Of a stretch of 64,000 nt of DNA, positions 39,001-49,881 are shown piece after piece. The notes under the pieces are model-generated. The model was not told where the DNA came from. It was given only the letters and a program-made list of their open reading frames with translations, and did no database searches. How positions within the stretch are numbered: the stretch's first letter is position 1; the number at the start of each line of letters is the position of its first letter. The stretch is from Montifringilla adamsi (Eukaryota > Chordata > Aves > Passeriformes > Passeridae). The translations under genes were made by a program, and so were the position numbers. The stretch lies in the NCBI GenBank assembly GCA_017590115.1, contig JAGGNK010006593.1, positions 615,142 through 679,141 of the forward strand, given 5' to 3'.

Positions 39001-40341
39001 CAGCCAGCACATCAAGTGGGGACACTTGTTTGGGTCCAGGAAGGTACAAAAAGAGCCCAGACAACCAAACAGGTAAGGGCTGTGGTGGTTTGGGGCTGAG
39101 AAGGGCTGGTTGACCTGGAGTATGGCAGTACAGGTGGAAGTCAGGCCATGAGCTGACCGCTGGGCTACACCGTGGTGGTACATCAAGGGTCTGTAACCCT
39201 GCTCAGTCCTGCCAGCCTGCCTTAATTCCTCCCATACCCTTGCTCATCTCACAGGCTTTCCTCTCTGCCTGAGCTCTGTAACTGTATTGGCATTCAAACC
39301 CTGCTACATGGCCCCATTATCACCCCATCCCTCCCAAAATCACATGTTGAGAACAGAACATAGAGCCATCCCTGTTGCTTGCAACAGGTGTGGGGGAAGG
39401 GTGAAGTTGCCTCCAGTAGCTGGGACCCCTGTGCATTGCCTCTCCCTCTATACACCCTTACTGCTCCTGAAAAATGACCACTGGAAATGTCCTTCTCAAT
39501 CCAGGCTGTGGTTTTGCATCTGAGCCCTCCTTGCCTGGAGACCTGAGACACTAGCAGTGCACTTAGTGCACGAAGCCAAACCTCTAAGGCATGACCTTGC
39601 TATGATAGCGCCTGCTCTGTTTTCCCGGGTGCAATTTCCTGCCACTGACTGCTTCTGTCTGTTCCTTCCAGGTTGCCTTCTGGCTGGCTGAGCTTGGACA
39701 AGTCTGTCTTCCAGCTGGTGGCCCAGACAGTTGGGGCTAGCATGTGGCGTGAAGCAGCCCCGGAGCCAGACCCTCCCCATCCAGAACCACCCGAGGCACC
39801 TGCTGAGGCACAACCAGTCCGGGAGATGTCTCCTCACCCTACCTGGTGAGTGACACCAAGTGGACAATCCTGCAGGTGCAGGAATGTGTTAGGTTGAAGG
39901 TGGCATGGCTCTGCCTGTTGCAGTTTGCCTTGCCCCCTTTATACTCACGGACCAGAGAATGGTTTAGGGCACTGATGCAGCTTGTGCATCGATCCACCAC
40001 AACTCTGCAATCTGCACGTGAAGGGGAGCTGGGAGGGCAGCTGGGAGCCTGGCTGGGGAGGGAAGCTGGGGGTGTTTTCCTCTCCCCCTGGGCCTGTGGT
40101 GGTCCCTGGGTGGGGTGGGTGTCCTGAGGTGAGCTAACCCTACTTTCCTTCTGCCTGCAGTGAGGTGAAAGCTCTTTGCCATCACATTGCCACTGAGGCA
40201 GGACAGCTGAGCTTCAACAAAGGGGATATTCTGCAGGTCATCTCCAAGGTGGATGGTGACTGGCTGCAGTGCAGCCTTGGCTCCGAGAAGGGACTGGTGC
40301 CCATCATGTACGTCACCCACCCTGAGGACGAGGACTATTGA
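25074..40341 (+). CDS. RUSC2: RUSC2 (iporin), RUN and SH3 domain containing 2, complete CDS
   Basis: Spliced CDS: 25074-27039, 29302-30087, 30576-30776, 31935-32078, 32994-33070, 35114-35288, 35966-36071, 37117-37163, 38100-39072, 39672-39845, 40161-40341. Every intron is GT-AG and every phase joins, giving 4,830 nt and 1,609 residues plus TGA; I recall the human protein at about 1,516. Layout: a long disordered Ser-rich N-terminal half, a RUN domain from about 1,033 to 1,195, an acidic/Glu-rich linker, and a C-terminal SH3 domain from about 1,550 to 1,609. From established knowledge, iporin binds Rab1 and GM130 and acts as a cytoplasmic adaptor in vesicle and Golgi trafficking; the RUN domain typically engages small GTPases and SH3 binds Pro-rich partners. 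The gene looks intact, with no stops or frameshifts. Confidence 0.96.
29302..30087 (+). CDS. RUSC2: RUSC2 coding exon 2
   Basis: The acceptor is CCCTGAAG before 29,302 and the donor is CAATG followed by GTAGGT at 30,088. It is 786 nt, phase 1 to 1. It encodes the conserved stretch [20 protein letters not shown] and a Ser/Pro-rich region with [13 protein letters not shown], then [14 protein letters not shown]. The frame stays open upstream of the acceptor, but the match to RUSC2 starts exactly at the splice site. Confidence 0.94.
30576..30776 (+). CDS. RUSC2: RUSC2 coding exon 3
   Basis: The acceptor is GGCATCCCAG and the donor is GAACG followed by GTGCGC. It is 201 nt, phase 1 to 1. It encodes [20 protein letters not shown], one of the most strongly conserved pieces of RUSC2, followed by [20 protein letters not shown]. 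Confidence 0.95.
31935..32078 (+). CDS. RUSC2: RUSC2 coding exon 4
   Basis: The acceptor is CCTTGCAG and the donor is AAGG followed by GTGAGT. It is 144 nt, phase 1 to 1. It encodes [20 protein letters not shown] and DLLQKK, leading directly into the RUN domain. Confidence 0.95.
32994..33070 (+). CDS. RUSC2: RUSC2 coding exon 5 (start of RUN domain)
   Basis: The acceptor is TTCCACTAG and the donor is GTGAAG followed by GTATGT. It is 77 nt and ends in phase 0. It encodes [20 protein letters not shown], the first helix of the RUN domain. Confidence 0.95.
33745..33883. repeat. two-copy imperfect tandem repeat, period ~78 bp
   Basis: In the intron between RUSC2 coding exons 5 and 6, a unit containing 'catttctggaataacacaga' recurs about 78 bp later, with several substitutions and the same flanking text. 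This is a small local duplication. Confidence 0.7.
35114..35288 (+). CDS. RUSC2: RUSC2 coding exon 6 (RUN domain)
   Basis: The acceptor is GTCCACTAG and the donor is CAGCTAG followed by GTATGG. It is 175 nt. It encodes [20 protein letters not shown] and the [19 protein letters not shown] core of the RUN domain. Confidence 0.95.
35966..36071 (+). CDS. RUSC2: RUSC2 coding exon 7 (RUN domain)
   Basis: The acceptor is TTCTACACAG and the donor is CTCAA followed by GTAAGC. It is 106 nt. It encodes [20 protein letters not shown] and [13 protein letters not shown]. Confidence 0.95.
37117..37163 (+). CDS. RUSC2: RUSC2 coding exon 8 (RUN domain)
   Basis: The acceptor is TTCCTGCAG and the donor is ATGAAG followed by GTAAGA one base into the codon. 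It is a 47 nt micro-sized exon encoding [15 protein letters not shown], a signature of RUSC RUN domains. It is too short to stand out in an open-frame scan. Confidence 0.94.
37626..37725. repeat. (GAATA)n pentanucleotide microsatellite
   Basis: About 100 bp of GAATA units, with interspersed GAAATA variants in the first half and a pure run of about ten units in the second, inside the RUSC2 intron between coding exons 8 and 9. Confidence 0.93.
38100..39072 (+). CDS. RUSC2: RUSC2 coding exon 9 (end of RUN domain and acidic linker)
   Basis: The acceptor is TTTTCCTACAG and the donor is AACAG followed by GTAAGG. It is 973 nt. It completes the RUN domain ([13 protein letters not shown] to [13 protein letters not shown]), then encodes a charged Glu/Lys-rich linker. 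Conserved islands in the linker are [40 protein letters not shown] and [11 protein letters not shown]. An open frame starting at 38,048 begins inside the intron; the true exon starts at 38,100. Confidence 0.95.
39672..39845 (+). CDS. RUSC2: RUSC2 coding exon 10
   Basis: The acceptor is CCTTCCAG and the donor is CTACCTG followed by GTGAGT. It is 174 nt. It encodes [20 protein letters not shown] and a Pro/Glu-rich spacer. This short exon and the next were placed by splice sites and phase. Confidence 0.93.
40161..40341 (+). CDS. RUSC2: RUSC2 coding exon 11 (SH3 domain, stop)
   Basis: The acceptor is CTGCCTGCAG at 40,151-40,160, and the frame ends at TGA 40,339-40,341. It encodes a compact SH3 domain with the [20 protein letters not shown] n-Src/RT portion and the [21 protein letters not shown]-terminal strands. 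The usual ALYDY start is replaced by ALCHH, as in RUSC proteins. Confidence 0.95.
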
Positions 40342-41765
40342 CACGTTTAGGAGGCCAAGCACAGTTTCCTGGGCTGCTGAGGCTCCTCTGGGATAGCCTA
40401 CCCTGCCAGAGGAACAAACACAGCTTCTTGCTAGTTTCTTACCTTTCCTGCCATTACAGAATACAGTAACCGTAGGTGGTTCCTTCTTGCTCCTCCTTGT
40501 GCAGCTGCCAAAGGCCAACTTAGCCCCACGGGGTCTTCTGCGAGCTGCACCTCGTATTGCCAGGCATCGCCATGCATGCAGCCACACCAGGGACCGCCTG
40601 ACCCCCCCCTCCGCCCCTCACTGTCTGCAGCACCCACAGGCCATGGACTTGTACATTACAGGAATCCAGGCAGTCCCTGCCAGGGCAGTGCTGCCCCGCT
40701 GCGCAGCTGTTGGATGCTGGAGGGTACAGGGGCCGTCCCCTGCCTGGGGGTGGCAGTGCAGTCTGCAGCCTCCATCATCCCCGGCATCCTCAGCTGAAGG
40801 GGTGGGAGCACTCTGCGTTGGCAGGGTCCCTGCGAGGCTGGGCTGATGGGTTGTGTTTATTGGGGCACTGCAAGGTAGGCTCCCTCACACTGGAGCATCC
40901 CTGTCCTAGTGTGCTGTAGTGGTTCCTGGTGGGTTGTACCGGGACAAGTGTCCTGTCACACTGCAGGGCCGGGGCTGTCCGTGGCCACAGCCAGGGGAGG
41001 GGGACGGGGTATGTGTGTGAGTGTGGAGCAAAGGGGTGTGAGGGGTTGTGAGGAAGGCACGGGGTTGTTCAGTCTTGTGTAGGTCCAGGATGGGTAGTGC
41101 CACCCTGTGCAGAGATGGGTGCATTAGGGGGAGGCCGTGTGTCCTCCACACTGAGCTGGGAACCGGTGCCTGGGAATCCCTGGGATGCTCAGTGGAGGGC
41201 GCTGGAGGGGAGGGAATGAGGGCAGGGTCCCTGTCTGGGCTAGGGATTTGGGGGCAGTGCTCTCAGCAAGTAGATTGGGGGTGCTCCTAGAGGGAGCTGG
41301 GGAGCCTGGGGAGGAAGGGGTGGTGCTCCCTTTGGCACAGGGTTTCTGGTCTTGCTGAGCAGTGCCGTGGGGTGGGGGGGATAAGTGTTGTGCACAAACA
41401 CAAGGGGATACTGGAGGTCCTGGGGTCCTTGGTAGAGGCAATGCCAGTCAACCCCTTCCTTGCCATGTTCATGCCGCCTGCTGTAGTGGGGATCTTCACC
41501 TGCCTGTCAGGTGGGGAACAGTGTTAATGAAAGGCCATGCCAGTATTTGGTGCCATGGCCGGCTTGACGCTGTTCACAGCATCGTGCCTGGGCTGGCTTC
41601 ACCATGGCAAGGGGCCCTGGTCTTGCTAGGTTACCTCCTGCTTGTACATCGCTTAGCGGATGTTGCACCATATTTAATTTGTATCTCCCTGTTAGAATGA
41701 GGTGTCTCGCCTTTATTTATTTCTTTATTTATGATGCATATTAATAAAAAAGGTGCTGATTGAGT
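40342..41765 (+). other. RUSC2: RUSC2 3' UTR
   Basis: Non-coding sequence follows the TGA and ends after an AATAAA signal, so the UTR is about 1.4 kb. Just before the signal lie ATTTA-containing, T-rich motifs (41,711-41,733) of the kind often seen in unstable mRNAs. Open frames here on both strands have no domain signature. Confidence 0.75.
41743..41748 (+). terminator. RUSC2: RUSC2 polyadenylation signal
   Basis: A canonical AATAAA about 1.4 kb after the RUSC2 stop codon. It is the first strong signal I see downstream, so cleavage is expected 10-30 nt later. Confidence 0.75.
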
Positions 41766-42086
41766 TCCCTGCTACCCAGACTTATCATTTCAGCACATCC
41801 TTGTGAAGGGTCTCTGGGTTACCTCTGCTGGGACACTGCATTGCAGGCTTCCTCCTGCATTCACCACAGCCTACACCAGACCTTCAGGAGGACATAGGTT
41901 GCTCCGAGCAGTCAGACCTGTCAGTTCAGGCCTGAGGGCGGGGGGGAGTGGGCACTATATGATGATGTCTTGGGGAGGCAGCACTGTTTGGGGTTCCTTT
42001 TGCATTGCTTTCAGCCACCCAAGCAGGTTTCATACAGGAGATCACACTATCTCAGCCTGGAATCTGCTTCTCCTGGGCCATGGGAA

Positions 42087-42117
42087 GGTGAAGGTGATGA
42101 AGGTGAAGGTGAAGGTG
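42087..42117. repeat. short GGTGAA hexamer tract
   Basis: Four to five imperfect GGTGAA/GGTGAT units in a row. A minor low-complexity patch. Confidence 0.6.
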
Positions 42118-42499
42118 GGGTTGTGGGCTGGGACCCATAGTCTGGGACAACCTGGCCATGAGTTTCAGTGGCTGTGGATTGCTCACAAGGAAGGACTCCA
42201 CAGATTCTAAACTTAGACTCAAAACAAACATTGGGCCTCCAAGTCCACTATGAATCCCAAGAGCTGCTTCTCTTTACCCCTCAGCAGCTCAAAAGGAGAA
42301 GGGAAGAACTTTGCTTATTACTCCAGGCTTCACTGCAAGAACACCATTCTGGAGTTTGTTGCATCCATGTGGACAAATGATGTGCACGGGTGCAGTGCAT
42401 CAAAACTGCTGGAAAAAATCCACAACTGAAGCAGCATAAACCCCTGTTCTGGCTGGCAGCAGCACAGAGCAGGCAGGGCCAGTACATAAGCTGCTTTGA

Positions 42500-43076
42500 T
42501 TAAGCTCTCAGATGGGGACAATGGTCAGGGCTGTTTATAAGTTCCATGGAGCCAGGCTGCTCTCCATGCATGCACTGGCTGACCCAAAGAAGGAAGGGGA
42601 TAATGTGCTGGCAAACAGCCCCCCAGGGTGCTGAGTCAGCCCTGGGGCAGGAAAGGGGACTTCCAGCTGCCTCCATTGTGGGAACTGACACTGAGCAGCT
42701 CCCTGGGTACTTGCTGCTGGGGTTGCCTTGGATGCCAGGGAGGCACAGAGGGGTGGTTACAGTGTCAGAGGCTGGATTTGGGACTGCTGCTATGGAACTC
42801 GCATCTCCTGAGGTCTTGTTTGGGGTCATCTGGCTCAAGTCAAGCAGATCCAGGTTGGTGGCTGTCAGACAGCCTATGGCAACAAGGAACTGGCCACAGA
42901 GCACAAAGCCCATGAATCCTGCAAGGCTGAAAGTACACAGCAATGTGTGTGGGACATTGGAACAGTGTGGGACAGTACTGGAGCTGTGACCGGGTGGCCC
43001 TGCTGGTGGCCTGGTCCTGGAGGGTCAGCTGTAGGATCCTGATGGGACATGGGCCTATGAGCTCTGTCAGGGTCAT
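42500..43076 (-). other. weak candidate exon region, hydrophobic frame, unidentified
   Basis: On the - strand a frame from 42,943 to 42,500 (147 codons) starts with a hydrophobic stretch (AGFMGFVLCGQFLVAIGCL) that could be a membrane segment or signal anchor, followed by a Thr/Ser/Pro-rich tail. A plausible acceptor (GTACTTTCAG) lies next to the frame start. I do not recognise the protein, and no neighbouring exon chain convinces me. It may be chance. Confidence 0.15.
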
Positions 43077-43892
43077 GCTAAGCTGGAAGAAGAGACACTG
43101 GGTGTCCGTAGATACTCATCATGGGGGCTCCTGCTCTCTGGGGACACTGCTGGTCCAGGCCCCTAATATGTCTTGAGGTGCAGAGCCAGGCTGGGGGCAG
43201 CTCTGGAGCAGCACCAAGATGCAGTCAGTCCTGCCTGTCTCATGATACCTGAGCAGCAGCAGTGTCCTCCTCTCCTCCTTTTGCAGGTGTCACTGAGCTG
43301 CTGCTCAGCAAAGTTGCTCCTGGCTTCCTTTCATGTCTCAAAAGCAGGTCTTAGCAAAAAAGTGCTGGGCTCTCAACCCTGGGAGCAGAGATTCATCATG
43401 TGGGAAGCAAAAAGGAGCTCAGTTTCATGGTACAGGAATCTGCTCTGCATGGTACAGAAGCTGGGGGAGGATGACCCACATGACTGTGGGACTCAGTGCT
43501 GGCAGGAGTAAGGTTGTGGGGTGACAGCAGGGCTGGGGTGGGGCAGATTTAGGAAGTCCAGATGGGAGTCCAGATGTGCATGAAAATATGAGGGACATGT
43601 GCCAGCTGAGGGAGGGGGACCTGCTGGTGTCAAGTGCTGGGGGTTCCTGACAGGTCCCCTTGGACCTTCTCTGCCCAGGCCATCAGGAGCTGGGTCATCC
43701 TCAGGTCAAAGGCACTGACCGTGGACCCTGGGTATCAGTGCTGAAGGAACTCTGGAATGCATGTGTCTGAGGGAAAGGCCTGATACATACTAGAAGAGAG
43801 AAGGGAATGCCTTTCCTTCCTATGTCCTTCCTGGCAGCCAGATCCCATGCTCACACTGTAAGTGTGCAGCAGGCAGTGACACACACACACAA

Positions 43893-44060
43893 TTAATAGA
43901 ATCAAAGAATGGTTTGGGTTTGAAGGGACATTAAATATCACCTAGTTCCATCCCTGCTACCGTGGGAAGGGATGCCACTCACCAAACCAAGTTGCTCTAA
44001 GGCACATCCAGTCCGGTCCCATCCTTGAACATTTGAAATCCCACAAGTTTCCATTCAGTA
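43893..44060 (-). mobile_element. CR1 LINE 3' fragment
   Basis: The + strand starts 'aatcaaagaatggtttgggt' and continues with diverged 'cctagttccatccctgctac' and 'accaagttgctctaaggcac' blocks, the reverse complement of a CR1 3' end. It is more diverged than the other copies. Confidence 0.8.
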
Positions 44061-44762
44061 GCTGCACCATGATGGCAGGGTCTTCCAGGCTGGGGATGGG
44101 CATGCAGTGACTCTGTCATATTTGTGGCCACTAGTGTGGGGTCATAATAATAAGCACAAGCTCATATTAACCCCTGAGAGCTGTGTGATAGCTCAAAACA
44201 GCCGAACATCCAGCTTTTGGGTCAGCCCAGCTGCAGCCTAGCCTGGGGACAGGCCAGCTCCCTGCACTGCCCCTGTCCCAACCCGAAGTCATGGGAGCCA
44301 CTTCCCAGGTCCCTGGTCAGTGTGCCCGGACTTGCGGCAGCAGGCCAGCAGGGCTGAGGCCTTGTCCAGCTGGAGGAAGGACAGGGCTGCTTTCGCAGGC
44401 CCATCCTGGGGCTCGCCACTGAAATTGGCTCCTGCCATACTGATTTCCTCCCCTGAGCCCTTCTCTGACTCCCTCTGTGCCTCAGTGTCTCCAGTGTTCA
44501 CTGAAACCCACAAGGCCTCCTCTGAGTGAACTGCGGTGGCGGCATTGCCCATGAGAGGCCTTCAGGCCCTTTTCCCTGGCTGGGACACTGGTGGGGTGAG
44601 GGCCAGTCTGGCACCAGCAGCTGTGTGTGCTCCATGTCAGGGGAGGGCTGGCAAGGCAGATGTCACTCCTGGAGCGCATCATGCAGGAGAGGATCATGTA
44701 TGGGTGCAAGTGCTGATTTCCAGCTGCAGGCCGAGACCTGTCAGACACTGGTTTCTTCTCTG

Positions 44763-45038
44763 TGGTGACCAGTGACAGGACTTGAGGGAACGGCCTGCAG
44801 CTGTGTCACGGGATATTTAAGTTGGGTATTAGGAATAGGTTCTTCACCCGGAGGCTGGCTGGGCACTGGAACAGGCTCCCCAGGGAAATGGACACACCAC
44901 CGAGCCTGACAGAGCTCAAGAAGTTTGGACAGTGCCCTCAGGCACATGGTGTGACTCTTGCAGAAGTCCTGTGCACAGCAAAAATTTGGACCCGATAATC
45001 CACGTGGGTCCCTTCCAGCTCAGCTCATTCTGTGATTC
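44763..45038 (+). mobile_element. CR1 LINE 3' fragment
   Basis: CR1 text in the forward direction: 'ggtattaggaataggttctt', 'cactggaacaggctccccag' and the terminal 'tcattctgtgattctcc'. It retains the 3' tail but no reverse transcriptase frame. Confidence 0.85.
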
Positions 45039-48000
45039 TCCAAGATATGGCCTCAGTGATGGGGCTCCTGCTTCAGAGGAGAAATGCAGACCTCTTTGCA
45101 CCATGGATACACCTTTGGGAACAGAAATCCTAATGAAAGAAAGGAGCAGGGTATAGTGCTAGCACTGTTCGTCTTCAAGCCCTCTTATGACTGGTTTGCA
45201 ATACCAGGCAGGGGCAAGCAAGGTGTCAGTGTGTGGCTTTCCACGTGCACAACAACACTGGGAGGAAGATGAGGAACTGAGCTCTGTACAGGAAATATGG
45301 GCCAAGCATGTTCCCAGGAAAGGGCTGCCTACTGGTGACAACCACAACATGCTTTGTTTCCAAGACATTACATAATTACCAAAGACTGAAAAGTCTAGGC
45401 ATATCTTAATCAGCATCAAAAAGGGGAATTATGTGGAAATGAGGAAACAAATAAATCAGCACAGTCACAGTGTCCAGCAATCCTGCAAAGAGTTACGGCA
45501 GCCTTTCAGAGCTCCTGGTATCAAAAGGTAGAGACGAAACGGCAGAAATAATGACCAGGGCCAAAGGTTATTCAAAAGAGAGAGGCTCCTTCAAACAGAA
45601 GAAGTCATGTCTAGGGGACAAAAATAGTATCAGAGAGATAAGACATAAATTCTTCATAAGGCAAACAAAAAAGTGAGCAAAGAACATACTGTAGAAGGAG
45701 ACAGCAGCCCTTTTTGCAAACACTTCAAGAACTCCAAATCTGCCACAGTGTCTGTAGGATAGACAGGAGAGCGTGTATTTGCAGCAGAGTGACATCCCTG
45801 GGGTGACACGATTGCTGCAAAATTGGCTCAAGTGCCAGAGCACTGCAAGGTTTGTAGTGAAACAGGACACACTCCTGGCAGCATGCCTGGACCTTGGCAT
45901 TGCAGCAGGACACAGCTCCTTGCCTACACCTGCTGAGATCCACCCTGCCCATCCTTCCAGCTGAGCCAGACCTGCTGGATGCAGCTTTCTGTATGGCTTT
46001 TAGTTTGCCTGGTGTGACCAGAAGACATTGGACCTGCTGGAGAAAGCAGAACTGATTTGCAACACCCCTCCATCCTCCCTGCCAGAGCCTGGGTTACACT
46101 CAAGGCTGAATTTTTGTGATGTGGAGCAAGGGGTAGTGTGAAGAATTAGAAAGTTTTCTGACAATTTGCTTCGTCCATGGCTTTTGAGGTTTCATGTGGG
46201 ACCATGAAGGATTTTCAGAGATGCCAGATACTGGTAATATAGGAGCTGAGAGCCATTGTTCTGCTGGGAATGTTGCAGTGTGACCAGGGATGTGAATTTT
46301 TTAGATTGTTTAAATTTATGGAATTGTCCTATTCCTTCTGCAAAGATCTTCCAAGCTGAAGAACCTATTCCTACTGACACCGTTTGCTTTTGCGGCTCTT
46401 CAATTTTTTTCTTGAAAGGCCCAGACACACAAAGGGGCAGGGAGAGGTGACCTCTGAGTTGCTGCTGTTGCTGAAGGCAGAGCAGCAGTTGCTTCCCTCC
46501 ACTCCCCAAACATCCCAGACACCTGAGACACAGCGCACCTACCTCCCAAGTACCTCCCAGGCTGTGCCCTGCTGCCACGCCAGGGTCCTGTCCGTGCACT
46601 TGCAGCCCCAGGACACCTTTTCCAGGGCAAATATGTTTGAGTACAGTGAACTCTCTATGGGTGACCTTCATATTTGAGTAAAGGAAATAAAAAGGCATGG
46701 TTTTTAATAATAAAAGGTTCATGGAGGTGGGGACTCCTGGCCCTGCCAGCTCTGTTGCAGGAAGAGATGAAACCGAGACAAGGGAGACTGGTTTTCTGAG
46801 CCTCAGAGGGAATGTGGCTGGGAAGTCTCCTGCTCTGTGCCTGAGAGGTAAAGGACTGCAGGAGTATCTGCACCCAGGCAGCTCGTATATTGGCAGAAAA
46901 AGAAGAAAACAAGAATTCTACCATGATTTGCTCTAACTAACAGGGTTAGTTTTTGGGTGTGGCTGGGGGAATATACTTGGAGAGGGCTACCCTGTACTGG
47001 CCTGCTCAGTGCTGCTGAATAAAGGTGTTGCAGGGTGCGCAAATCAGCAGGAAGCAGAGCCTGACCTCAGGTGTGACAGCACCAGTCCTTGCTGAGGAGC
47101 ACAACAGAGAACCATCACAGGGGAATGCAGCCTGGCTGTGAAGCCTCAGAGAAGACTTGAAGGCTTGTTTTTCTCCTAGTTGTCTGTTTCAGTTGGGATG
47201 CAGGCCAGACAAATCCAACAAGGTGGCTGGGGAAACACAAATCGAGCTCCTGCCCTGGACTTCCACTGATGGTTGGGTCTGCTACTGTGGCCAGTGCCAC
47301 CAGCCTCCAGCTGCACAAACAGCCTCACCAGCAGTCCCTTTTCTGCCCCACTGCCTGTGCTTGCCCCCGACCCCTTCATGCTCATTCCTGCTCCCACCAA
47401 GTTTTGACAACACAGTGTGCCACAGCAGCTGAGCTTGAGGCTTCCAAGGTTCTTGTACTTTTCTGCCAAAGCATCTGCTCTCAGGCCAATCACGAGCACC
47501 CAATGACTCCTGCCAAAACCTTGGTCCCATCCATGGCACACACTGCCAGCTAATTAAGATCTTCTGCCCTTCAGAAGTCCCTTATCACAATCCTTATCAA
47601 GGCAGTAAAAAGACGAGGATTCTCCTGGTGTAGTCACTGCTTGAGTATCTGGGTTAGTATGGAAGGCACATCTTCCTGCTAAAGGCCAGCCATGAACCAG
47701 AACACCTCACAAGTCCTTCTGAGATCTGTGCTGGGAGAGGAGGCAACTTAGCTGTGGTTAATAGCTGGGCCTGACAGAAGACCTAAAAACTCTGGTTTTA
47801 GACAAGAAATTAGAGACAGCAAGATTGCAAAAGGGTCATGGAGCTGAAAGAGAAAGAAAGCAGTGCTGACACTGGTGGAGTTTCCTTTTCCAGTGAGGAA
47901 GCTTCTTGCATGATATGTGATTTCTCTGTGTGCCTGTTTCCTTTCCGTGCTCGCACCGCTCACAATCAGATGGGGCAAAATGATCACCTCCATTCCCAAA

Positions 48001-48325
48001 TTCAGAGAGATGCTGTAAGAGCCGTGTTTTGTTCTCAGTGACTTACAGTTCAACTCTCCAATGCAACTGGAAAAACAGTGGTTTTCTCTGTGGAAACAGT
48101 GGTTGCTTTTCTTAGCTCCTCTCAGCAAGCACACGGCATCAAACACAGCTCAGAGGGCTTGGGAAGGAAAGGATGAGTTGCAGAGGACAGGAATTCCCCT
48201 GGTGCTTGCAAGGGGCCCTGTGGGCACAGAAGAAGCAAGGAGGGAGCACAAGAGTTTGCCTGCAGGACTGCTCTCCTGTGTAGTCTTTGTGTCCGAAGGG
48301 CAGACACACTGCTGGCACATGTGTG
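45039..48325. other. non-coding, no supported gene
   Basis: No exon chain, CCP-like exon or signal-peptide exon is recognisable. If the receptor phosphatase promoter and signal-peptide exon lie upstream of the retrovirus, they would be expected here, but I could not place them. Confidence 0.4.
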
Positions 48326-48897
48326 TGTAGCGGTGAGGCGAGGTGGTCAGTGCCACTCCCTTCCCTGCAAGCATCCTCAGAGGCAGAACCTTTGGGCAGG
48401 CACACGATATTCACACACTCAAGCACACCACTGCTAGCAGGCAGGCGAGACACAGGAGGATCTTCTCAATGGCGTTCCAGCAAGGATTTTTTATGGTCCA
48501 GCGCTGAAGGAGTCCAGGCACAGAAGACAATGGAGGGTCCAGGGTATAAATATGTGAAAGAGGAGGTGGAACAAAACCTCAGGGCCAATCAACTGAGGAC
48601 ATAGGGGCAGTACAAAAGGCAGGTGCCAATAGGGACTGCCAGGGTGGACAGGCAGGGTTACATTAACCAATGGGGAAACAGGGAGTGGGGAATATTCTCA
48701 AAAAAGGTCATATAGGGGTAAAAGGGGTAGGAATGGCCAATGAGCCAATGAGGAATACACAACTGTGGTAAATTAGCATATTGCTGCAGAGCACCAGGGG
48801 TGCAACCTTCTGTCTCCTCCTAACATAGGGGGGATGCCTCCAGGGCCTCCAGGGCATTGCCACTAGCCTTTTCCCAATGGGCTCATGGGCCTCCACA
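48326..48897 (-). repeat. retroviral LTR (3' LTR of the - strand ERV)
   Basis: Read on the - strand, an A/G-rich polypurine tract (plus-strand 48,898-48,910) is followed immediately by TGTGG, the expected LTR start. A TATAAATA box lies at plus 48,543-48,552 (reverse complement) and an ATAAAA-type signal near 48,487. The likely end is an ACA about 572 bp away at 48,326. The start is fairly firm; the end is an estimate, and I could not verify a target-site duplication. Confidence 0.6.
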
Positions 48898-48899
48898 GC

Positions 48900-49440
48900 T
48901 CCCCCTTCTTGTTTAATTAAAAAGGCTTCTTCCATGGACCTCTGCAGATACTTAATAAAACACAGGAACCTATCCAGCACAACAACAATCATAATTAAAA
49001 CCCAAAACAGTCCCTTGACAAAGGATGAAACCCACCCGGTGAGTTCCCCATCTTTCAAAGAGTTCAGTAAGTCCATCAGCTCTTTTCTCAGTCTTGATGT
49101 TTTCTATGAGCTCTTCCAGCCTCTGGATGCTCACTTGGATCAACACTGTATGTGAGGATAAGTTAAAACTGCACATCCCGGCAAAGTCTTGACAGCCATG
49201 TCCATGGGCCAGCAGTAGAAAATCTATGGCTGCTCAGGCATGCTGACAGTGGGTTTTCTGTGTTGTCCATGGACAGACACAAACTGTCTTGTTGGAGGAT
49301 TGTCACCAGGGTGACCCAGATGTTTTGGGCTGACTGCAGGATGATCCACGTGGTCACTGGTGATAGGGTGCAGAGCATCCACAGTGTGGTGGTGAGTGGT
49401 TGGTAACTCATGGTCATGTCCTAGGAAAGATGAGTTCTTC
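48900..49440 (-). pseudogene. ERV env remnant (transmembrane subunit region)
   Basis: The - strand frames adjoining the LTR contain a hydrophobic membrane-spanning stretch followed by a basic cytoplasmic tail that runs into the LTR (49,076 to 48,708). Upstream is a fragment (49,417 to 49,163) with a pattern resembling avian class II envelope ectodomain. The frames are separate and short and most of the surface subunit is missing. It is non-functional as an envelope gene. Confidence 0.5.
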
Positions 49441-49738
49441 CTGTGAGTTTTAAAAGGAAACTCGTAACTGGGGAAATGTGTAACTTTGTAACTTGTATTG
49501 TCTTCTTCCCACAACACTCCTCTCATTTTTCTGTTTTTATGTTAGAGGGATGTGAGGGAAATGAAACTAGTGTAGCAACTTAGAGGATAGCATAAAATAG
49601 AAGTATTATGAAAGAAAAGGAAGTTAAAAAGTAACAAGATGGGATATAACTTATCCCATATGGAAAATCCAGTAGGCAGTCTCATGGTCCAAGTGAGGCA
49701 GAGCTGATTTCAGAAGCCGGGTCTGTGGAGTGTGTGGT

Positions 49739-49782
49739 TCTTTTCTTTTCCCTTCCCTTCCCTTCCCTTCCCTTCCCTTCCG
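49739..49782. repeat. (TTCCC)n pentanucleotide microsatellite
   Basis: About eight TTCCC units, preceded by a short TTTTC run, between the env remnant and the nested LTR. Confidence 0.9.
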
Positions 49783-49881
49783 GCTGTATGTGTCTGGTCT
49801 GTATCTTCTTTTTTTGGGTCTTTGGGAGTTCTTTGGGTGTTGTGTCTGGTGGCTCTAGATATGGCGTGATGTTTTTGCTCG

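Larger units (their letters stand above)
41766..43890. other. intergenic or intronic, no supported gene
   Basis: Apart from the short hexamer tract and the weak - strand candidate, nothing is recognisable. It lies between the RUSC2 poly(A) signal and CR1 debris. Confidence 0.45.

Noticed and set aside
46192..46722. 176-codon open frame on the - strand
   Set aside because: No domain, no splice support, a Gln/Leu-rich low-complexity centre and no relation to its neighbours.
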